A DNA stretch of 18,193 nucleotides from the NCBI GenBank assembly GCA_040007095.1, contig JBDTVS010000234.1, positions 1-18,193 on the forward strand, given 5' to 3'. This stretch comes from JBDTVS01 sp040007095. GTDB lineage: Bacteria; Acidobacteriota; Vicinamibacteria; Vicinamibacterales; CAVVIG01. The notes beneath the pieces are model-generated. The model saw nothing but the letters and a program-made list of their open reading frames with translations. It was not told the origin of the DNA and ran no database searches. Shown one piece after another: positions 13,093 through 18,193 of this stretch. The position numbers and the translations under genes are program-made. Positions within the stretch are counted from its first letter, which is position 1. Every line of letters starts with the position of its first letter.

Positions 13093-16086
13093 TTAGAAGT
13101 CGATCTGCACGCCGAAATCCATGAAGCGCGGGTTCAGGATGACGGTCGGCGCCAGCCAGCCCGCCTGCGTGTAGGTCGTGGTGTAGGTCTGAATCGGATT
13201 CGCGTTGAAGAGATTGTAGAAATTGATCGTCGGACGAATTGTCGTCCCGCCGGCCTTGATCGTCTTGCTGAGCCGGACGTCGGTCTGGTAAATCCGATCG
13301 CCGTAGAACGTGCCCGGCGGGATCAGTTCGGCGTTCACATTCACCCCGGTCAGCACGCGGCCGAGCGAGGGCTGGACGATAGCGTTCGTCAATGGATACG
13401 CGCCGTTCAGCTGAGGCCCGGAGAGGCTCTGGAAGTTCGCGCTGACCTGGACACCCAGCGGGAGCGGGTAGCTGACCTGCCCTTTCCATTGCGGCTGGAA
13501 GGGCGGATGAACGTCGCAGTAGGCGCGATCCGTCCGTGAGTATGCAGTGTTGAACGCGAACGCCAGATTGCTGGTGAGGTCGCAGTTGTTCGTCCGCTCA
13601 CGACCCAGGCTGACGCCGCCCGAGATCTGGAGGCTGCGGGAAAGGCGCGCCGCAGCGTTGAAATCGAATCCGTCATACACGTCTTCGAGGTTCACGCCCG
13701 CCACCTTCGCGGTCGTGATCAGGTTGTTCGCGGTCGTGGACCGGTTGATGTCGAACAGTCCATTGAGCGTCCCGCCGCTGTTGGGCAGCCGCGAATCGAC
13801 GGGAATCGGCACACTGTATCCGGTGTAGCTGGCATTGGTCACAGCGAGGTTCTGCGTCACCTGAAGATTGCCGAACCAGCGTCGCGAATACCCTGCGTAA
13901 ACCGACACACGCGGCAAGAGCTCGCGTTGGATGCTCGCCTGAATTTCCCAATTGTCCGGCCGCACGCCCCAGCCCGTGACCAGGTTCGGATCGTAGTTCG
14001 TGGTCCGGGTTCCCACCTGGCCGAACCCCGGGCTCGCAATCGCTCCGCATGCGACCTGTCCGGGATATTTGCTGTTGGCGGCGGGATTCGTCAGATCGCA
14101 ATCGTTGAACGGATTGAACGTGCCGCTCGGATCAGCCCATGTCCTGGTCGTGGTGTTGACCGACGACTGCACCGGGTTGACCGATCGGGCAATCGTGTAG
14201 GCGTCAGCGATCACGTAGCGGCCGATGCTGGCCTTGACGGCGGTCTTGCCGTTGCCAAACAGGTCGTACGCCACACCAAGTCGGGGGTCGACGTCCTTCC
14301 AGTTCGGCACGTTTTCGATGGCGTCGAAGTTGCGCGCCGGCGTAAACGGACCGGCAATCAGGTTGTTGGCTTCCACCTGCGACTTCAGCATGTCCAGGCG
14401 CACACCGTAATTCGCGGTCAGGCGCTTGTAGGTCCATTGATCCTGGGCAAAGATGCCCATGTTGTAATTGACCTTCTCGCGATACTCCGTCGGCGTCGCG
14501 TACTGCGTGAGCGAGAACGCCTGGCAGGCGGTCGGCGTTGGAGTCGAGCATCCCTGAACGGTCAGCGACACCGAGTTGTTCGGCTCGGTCGTGGCCAGGC
14601 GCCATTGATGCATCAGGGTCATCCCGACCTTGACGGCGTGGGTGCCGGTCACATACGAAGCGGACAGTCGGTAGTTCGACTGGTCGCTGCGGTTCGCGCC
14701 GTAGGCCGTGCTGGAGCCCCACGTCGTCGGGTAGCCCGGTGCGGGCGTCCGGTCGGTAATCGAGAACTGGCTGAGCGGAACGCCCACACGGGGATAGCCA
14801 TGGAAGTCCTGCGCCGTCAGCGTGGCGCCGGCCTCGAGGAGCAGCTTGTTGGTGACCGGCGAGCTCCAGCTGCCCTGGATGATGTACTGCGGGATGTTCT
14901 TGTATTCCGGGCACGCACTGATTGCCGTGGCGAGCGTCGGCACGAAGCAGTTGCCGAAGTACGTGTATTGGGAGTCGTAATACAAGTTCACCTTGTTCTT
15001 CGTGCCGAGCTGGTTGGTCAGGCGCGCGACGCCCGCCCAGTGCCACACGGGGAACAGGTTCTGCTCGGTGCTCGGCTTGTAGAACAACTCGGTGAAGTCG
15101 GCATCTTTGTACGATCCGGCCACCGTGTTGTACGTGCCCCAATGGCGATAGGACGCGTAGATCCACATCCTGTCCTTCACGATCGGTCCGCCCGCCGCCG
15201 GGTTCGCGTCCCAGATCTTGTCCACCTTGCTGCCAAACAGCAGGCCGCGCGATCGGTAGTTGTCGTCGAGATTGTCGGTTTCGAGAGACTGGTTCGTGAA
15301 CCGCCCGGAGAACAGGCCGTGGAACACGTTCGAGCCTTCCTTCGGAATGAAGTTCGAATAGACCGAGGCGCGCTCGAACTCGGCGCCCTGGGAGTCGGTC
15401 TGGAAGGTGATTTCCTGGGCCACGGCGTTGTTCAGGTAGTTGCCGTATTGCAGGCCGCCGGCGCCGCTGCCGTTGATGATCGGCATCCCGTCCACCATGA
15501 CCAGGCTGTCGCCGGCACGGCTGCCGTGCACCACCAGGTTCATCCCGGTTTCCGGAATCGAGCCGCCGACGTTCTGGCGGACGCCGGTGACCAGCACCGC
15601 GGGCGTCAACGCCGCAAAGCTGACGAAGTTGCGATCGGTTGGAATGGTGTCCATCTGTTCGCGCGTCGCCGTGCTCTTCTGCACCACGTTCTGCACGTCG
15701 ACGATCGGGCTCTCGCCGGTCACCGTGACGGTTTCCTGGACGGTGCCCACTTTCATTTCGGCGACGACATTCGCGGTGAATGCGGTCGTCAGCTCGATGC
15801 CTTCACGCCGGACCGTTGAAAAGCCCGGGAGCGTGAAGGTGACGCTGTACACGCCGGGCCGCAGGTCGGGAATCCTGTACGCACCCTGACCGTCGGTGAC
15901 GGCGGTGCGCACTTTTTCGATGAGTGCCGGACTCGCCGCTTCAACCGTCACCCCAGGCAACACTGCGCCTGTGGTGTCTTTCACCGAACCTGCAATGGAA
16001 CCAGTCTGCCCTTGCGCAAAAGCGCCCGCGGGCAGCAGGGCTATCGCCAGGGCGAAAGCAAGCTTCGCCGCTCTCCTCAGTAACAT
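13093..16086 (-). CDS. Oar-like TonB-dependent outer-membrane receptor with carboxypeptidase-regulatory domain
   Basis: 997 residues from ATG 16086, which has AAGGAGG four bases upstream; longer in-frame starts would run into the ankyrin gene. Residues 1-24 are a signal peptide cleaved after AFA (LAFALAIALLPAGAFA). Residues 28-110 are a carboxypeptidase-regulatory-like Ig-type domain (GSIAGSVKDTTGAVLPGVTV, then TDGQGAYRIPDLRPGVY). ETVTVTGESPIVDV follows, which may act as TonB box, then a plug with VDGMPIINGSGAGG and a large beta barrel ending in Phe (MDFGVQIDF). The family imports large nutrients across the outer membrane or works in surface assembly; no SusD, TonB or ExbBD gene is in view, so the substrate is unknown. 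It is transcribed from a near-consensus promoter at 16145-16173 and ends at the intrinsic terminator 13031-13069, so it is probably monocistronic. Confidence 0.95.
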   Translation of the reverse strand: MLLRRAAKLAFALAIALLPAGAFAQGQTGSIAGSVKDTTGAVLPGVTVEAASPALIEKVRTAVTDGQGAYRIPDLRPGVYSVTFTLPGFSTVRREGIELTTAFTANVVAEMKVGTVQETVTVTGESPIVDVQNVVQKSTATREQMDTIPTDRNFVSFAALTPAVLVTGVRQNVGGSIPETGMNLVVHGSRAGDSLVMVDGMPIINGSGAGGLQYGNYLNNAVAQEITFQTDSQGAEFERASVYSNFIPKEGSNVFHGLFSGRFTNQSLETDNLDDNYRSRGLLFGSKVDKIWDANPAAGGPIVKDRMWIYASYRHWGTYNTVAGSYKDADFTELFYKPSTEQNLFPVWHWAGVARLTNQLGTKNKVNLYYDSQYTYFGNCFVPTLATAISACPEYKNIPQYIIQGSWSSPVTNKLLLEAGATLTAQDFHGYPRVGVPLSQFSITDRTPAPGYPTTWGSSTAYGANRSDQSNYRLSASYVTGTHAVKVGMTLMHQWRLATTEPNNSVSLTVQGCSTPTPTACQAFSLTQYATPTEYREKVNYNMGIFAQDQWTYKRLTANYGVRLDMLKSQVEANNLIAGPFTPARNFDAIENVPNWKDVDPRLGVAYDLFGNGKTAVKASIGRYVIADAYTIARSVNPVQSSVNTTTRTWADPSGTFNPFNDCDLTNPAANSKYPGQVACGAIASPGFGQVGTRTTNYDPNLVTGWGVRPDNWEIQASIQRELLPRVSVYAGYSRRWFGNLQVTQNLAVTNASYTGYSVPIPVDSRLPNSGGTLNGLFDINRSTTANNLITTAKVAGVNLEDVYDGFDFNAAARLSRSLQISGGVSLGRERTNNCDLTSNLAFAFNTAYSRTDRAYCDVHPPFQPQWKGQVSYPLPLGVQVSANFQSLSGPQLNGAYPLTNAIVQPSLGRVLTGVNVNAELIPPGTFYGDRIYQTDVRLSKTIKAGGTTIRPTINFYNLFNANPIQTYTTTYTQAGWLAPTVILNPRFMDFGVQIDF

Positions 16087-16144
16087 CTCTCCTCCTTCAA
16101 GTGGAGACTCTCCCGAACAGCCGGGTAAAATAAGACCGACAGCA

Positions 16145-16173
16145 GTTATAACCCCGCAGACCGGGTGGGTCAA
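16145..16173 (-). promoter_or_regulatory. Near-consensus sigma-70 promoter for the TonB receptor
   Basis: On the minus strand TTGACC (16173-16168), a 17-base spacer and TATAAC (16150-16145) each match the consensus at five of six positions. Transcription would start near 16138, giving a leader of about 52 bases before ATG 16086. The -35 box contains the TGA stop of the ankyrin gene, so the promoter is nested in the upstream gene's end. Confidence 0.65.
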
Positions 16174-17744
16174 TTGGCTTTGGAGGGATCGGCGACAGGT
16201 TTTCCCTGCTCCGCCAATAATTTGGATAGAAGCGCCGCGGTGCTGTCGCGGACCGGCACACCACCGCCAGCGCGGCCGCGCACACCCACGCCGCGGGCAT
16301 AGTCGAGCGGCGTACGTCCCTGCCGATCTTTCACATCGAGCGTCGCCCCCTTGTCGGCGAGCAGCTTGACCATCGCGTCGCCAGTACGCACGGCGAAATG
16401 GAGCGCCGTCTGGCCGGCATCGTTCGCCACATTGGGATCGACGTAACGGTCGAGGCACAACTTGACGGATCGGAACATATCGTCCTCGGTGCCGACGTCT
16501 TTCTGGAAGGCACCAAGACCCCGCCCGAGGCCCGCGGCGATCATCAGAGCGGTCGCGCCGTTGTTCTGCCTGATGGTGGGATCGGCGCCGGCCTCGAGCA
16601 ACGCCTGCATGATCCGATAGTCGCCGCCTTTGGCGGCGCGCATGAGCGGCGTCGCTCCGTTGCCAAGCGTCCCCTCGCCCGGCGTGTGATTCTTCTGGAT
16701 CGTCGACGTCCGCAGTTGCGCGTTGACCTTCGCGCCGTGCGCCAGCAGCAGCTTCAGGAGCGCGACCCCGTCGAGTTTGTCGGCGAACCGGCGGGCGGGA
16801 CGGCCGTAGATCTCGCCAATCGTTTCCATCTCAGCCACCGCGTAGAGCGCAGCCATGTTGGACGTATCGGCCAGGTTGGGATCGGCGCCGTGCTCGACCA
16901 GCACACCCGCCACGTCGTAGTGCACGTTGACAATCGCGCGAAGTAGCGCCGGCGTCTGCTCCGAGTCAGTCAGATTGAGATCGGCACCAGCCTCGGCGAG
17001 AGCGCGCGTGGCGTCGACGGCTCCTTCCCGCGCCGCATACATCAACGGCGTCCAATTACCCCGCGGCAGGATGGTGAGGACGCCTTCCAGGCCGAAACGA
17101 TCCTTGGCGTACTCCAGCGCCTTCGATCGACCGTCGACGACGGCTCCGTTCGCGATCAGCAGCCGCACCACATCAGGATGATTGTGCGCGGCGGCCCAGA
17201 TCAACGCGGTCTCGCCGAGGCGGTCCTCGCTGGCGTCGACGCGCGCCCCGTGCATCAGCAGCGACTTCACCACGGCAGGGTTGCCCGATCGCGCCGCGGT
17301 CATCAGCACGGTCTCACCGTGCGGCAGGCTGGTGTTGGCGTCCGCCCCGGCCGCGAGGAGCAGGTCGACGATCGCCGCGTTGGCGTTGCCGGCGGCGAGC
17401 GAGATCGGCGTCACGCCATACCTATTCGCGACGTTCGCCTTCGCCCCGGCGCGCAGCAGCATCTGCGCAGTGTCCTGGTCGTCGGCACGCACGGCCCAGT
17501 GCAGCGCGGTGGTTCCGTCGGGTTCCGCCGCATTGACGTCGTTGGCGGATGCCGGCTTCTTGAGGAGCGCGCGCACGGCATCCCGATTGCCCGCTTTGAC
17601 GGCATCAATCAGTCGGACTTCGGCGCCACCGGCGCTGAGCGTCGCGACGAGCAATAGGACGACGAGGGAAACGCGCCCGCGCGAGCCACGGACACTTGAA
17701 CCACAAAGGACACAAAGGCCACGAAGAAGAAAGATCATTGGCAT
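16170..17744 (-). CDS. Secreted ankyrin-repeat protein
   Basis: 524 residues from ATG 17744 (another ATG follows at 17738). The frame is open further upstream, but that part overlaps the DUF1552 gene. The DUF1552 stop lies five bases before this ATG and no Shine-Dalgarno is seen, so translational coupling is likely. Residues 1-42 form an unusually long signal sequence: a segment encoded by a dispersed repeat (FLLRGLCVLCGSS), then Arg-rich RGSRGRV and the hydrophobic core SLVVLLLVATLSAGGA. About 11 to 12 ankyrin units follow (for example DGTTALHWAVRADDQDTAQ, GETALIWAAAHNHPDVVRL, QGRTPLDYARG), with degenerate ones near the middle, and a short polar tail (ending KPVADPSKAN). Ankyrin repeats bind proteins; export suggests a periplasmic or surface partner, perhaps the DUF1552 product. 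No catalytic domain is seen. Confidence 0.93.
   Translation of the reverse strand: MPMIFLLRGLCVLCGSSVRGSRGRVSLVVLLLVATLSAGGAEVRLIDAVKAGNRDAVRALLKKPASANDVNAAEPDGTTALHWAVRADDQDTAQMLLRAGAKANVANRYGVTPISLAAGNANAAIVDLLLAAGADANTSLPHGETVLMTAARSGNPAVVKSLLMHGARVDASEDRLGETALIWAAAHNHPDVVRLLIANGAVVDGRSKALEYAKDRFGLEGVLTILPRGNWTPLMYAAREGAVDATRALAEAGADLNLTDSEQTPALLRAIVNVHYDVAGVLVEHGADPNLADTSNMAALYAVAEMETIGEIYGRPARRFADKLDGVALLKLLLAHGAKVNAQLRTSTIQKNHTPGEGTLGNGATPLMRAAKGGDYRIMQALLEAGADPTIRQNNGATALMIAAGLGRGLGAFQKDVGTEDDMFRSVKLCLDRYVDPNVANDAGQTALHFAVRTGDAMVKLLADKGATLDVKDRQGRTPLDYARGVGVRGRAGGGVPVRDSTAALLSKLLAEQGKPVADPSKAN
17699..17731. repeat. Dispersed 9-bp-period repeat inside the ankyrin gene start
   Basis: GAACCACAAAGGACACAAAG, continuing GCCACGAAGAAGA, is the cleanest copy of the GAACCAC-type unit (CCACAAAGG, ACACAAAGG, CCACGAAGA). 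It matches the arms of the inverted repeat at 1473-1568. Here it is read through on the minus strand and encodes FLLRGLCVLCGS near the N-terminus of the ankyrin protein. Confidence 0.6.
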
Positions 17745-17749
17745 GTCGT

Positions 17750-18193
17750 TCAGAAGAAATCGACCGTGCCGGTGCTGTCGCCGAACGTCTCGATCGGGCT
17801 CTGATACTTCTGCGCGACCGACAGCCACAGGTTGCCGACCGGAGTGCGTTTTTCCAGCTCGATGTGACGATGACCCTTCGCGCCGCCGCTTCGCACGCCG
17901 CCGCCGACGGCGACCAGGGGCAGCGGATCCGAGAGATGGCCGTTCGGGTTCCCCATGCCGCCGCCGTAAAAGATCAGTGAGTGATCGAGAATCGATCCGT
18001 CGCCATCGGGTGCCGCCTGCAGCTTCTCCAGGAACTTGGCGAACATTCCCATGTGATAGACGTTGATCTTGACGTTCTGTCCGATCTTGTTGGCGTCGTT
18101 GCCATGGTGCGACACGGAATGGTGCTGCTCGGTGACGCCGATCTGCGGATAGGTCCGCTGGCTCAACTCCCGCGACAGCATGAACGTGAAGAC
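17750..18193 (-). CDS. DUF1552 family protein, C-terminal part
   Basis: 147 codons of the 3' end are in the window and the frame is open at the right edge; family members are about 430-480 residues, so roughly two thirds is missing. The visible part carries the family's C-terminal pattern: FMLSRELSQRTYPQIGV, then HHSVSHHGND, a KFLEKL helix, ILDHSLIFYGGGMGNPNGH and LPLVAVGGG. This His- and Gly-rich layout resembles the end of sulfatase/alkaline-phosphatase-like exported proteins such as DUF1501, but no activity is established for DUF1552. Members are usually exported and paired with DUF1592-type genes in Planctomycetota and Acidobacteriota; any such partner would lie further right. The gene precedes the ankyrin gene by five bases on the same strand. 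Confidence 0.92.
   Translation of the reverse strand, partial: VFTFMLSRELSQRTYPQIGVTEQHHSVSHHGNDANKIGQNVKINVYHMGMFAKFLEKLQAAPDGDGSILDHSLIFYGGGMGNPNGHLSDPLPLVAVGGGVRSGGAKGHRHIELEKRTPVGNLWLSVAQKYQSPIETFGDSTGTVDFF

Noticed and set aside
13927..15819. 630-residue plus-strand open frame opposite the TonB receptor
   Set aside because: Shadow of the receptor's coding strand; no recognisable motif and atypical Arg/Val/His content.
16087..16458. N-terminal extension of the TonB receptor into the ankyrin gene
   Set aside because: The extension has no homology, overlaps the conserved ankyrin end, and the ATG at 16086 has an excellent Shine-Dalgarno and signal peptide.
17696..17980. Plus-strand frame beginning MNHKGHKGHEEE
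   Set aside because: A translation of the dispersed GAACCAC-type repeat running antisense into the DUF1552 gene; not a protein.

Overview
The window is GC-rich and free of RNA genes and of integrases or transposases. Its gene content looks like a soil Acidobacteriota genome, probably class Vicinamibacteria. The pointers are a long Oar-like TonB receptor with an N-terminal carboxypeptidase-regulatory domain, a DUF1552 gene followed by a secreted ankyrin protein, and AACCAC-bordered 9-bp-period intergenic repeats. The taxonomic placement is inference from gene families, not a phylogenetic result.

Left part (1-6000), catabolic genes on both strands. A GMC oxidoreductase cut by the window edge (+) is followed by 870 bp without a large gene. 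That gap holds an inverted 9-bp-period repeat, a second repeat tract, and a leftward leader with a strong intrinsic terminator, a competing antiterminator and a well-placed ribosome binding site for a 51-residue peptide. Next come a short-chain dehydrogenase (+), an acyl-CoA dehydrogenase (-, overlapping the SDR tail to tail by 41 bp), an AHL-lactonase-like metallo-beta-lactamase (+, with a perfect 17-bp palindrome in its leader) and a 4-carboxymuconolactone decarboxylase-like gene (-). The last two converge on a G/C-rich inverted repeat. Together they suggest oxidation and hydrolysis of lactones, aromatic ring-cleavage products or acyl-CoAs; the actual substrates cannot be read from the sequence.

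Middle part (6179-12968), a leftward gene set. A 25-codon leader ORF precedes an MmgE/PrpD-family enzyme, then a SIR2-like/TIR fusion protein, then a large nSTAND NTPase with a coiled coil, one membrane helix and 14 WD40 repeats. The TIR and nSTAND genes overlap by GTGA. This is the most system-like part of the window: a signalling or immune-type pair (TIR effector plus STAND/WD40 sensor) placed directly behind a metabolic enzyme.

Right part (13031-18193), also leftward. The end of a DUF1552 gene is followed 5 bp later by a secreted ankyrin-repeat protein. A near-consensus promoter overlapping the ankyrin stop codon drives an Oar-like TonB-dependent receptor, which ends in a textbook intrinsic terminator. 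A dispersed repeat is embedded in the ankyrin gene and encodes the first part of its signal sequence.
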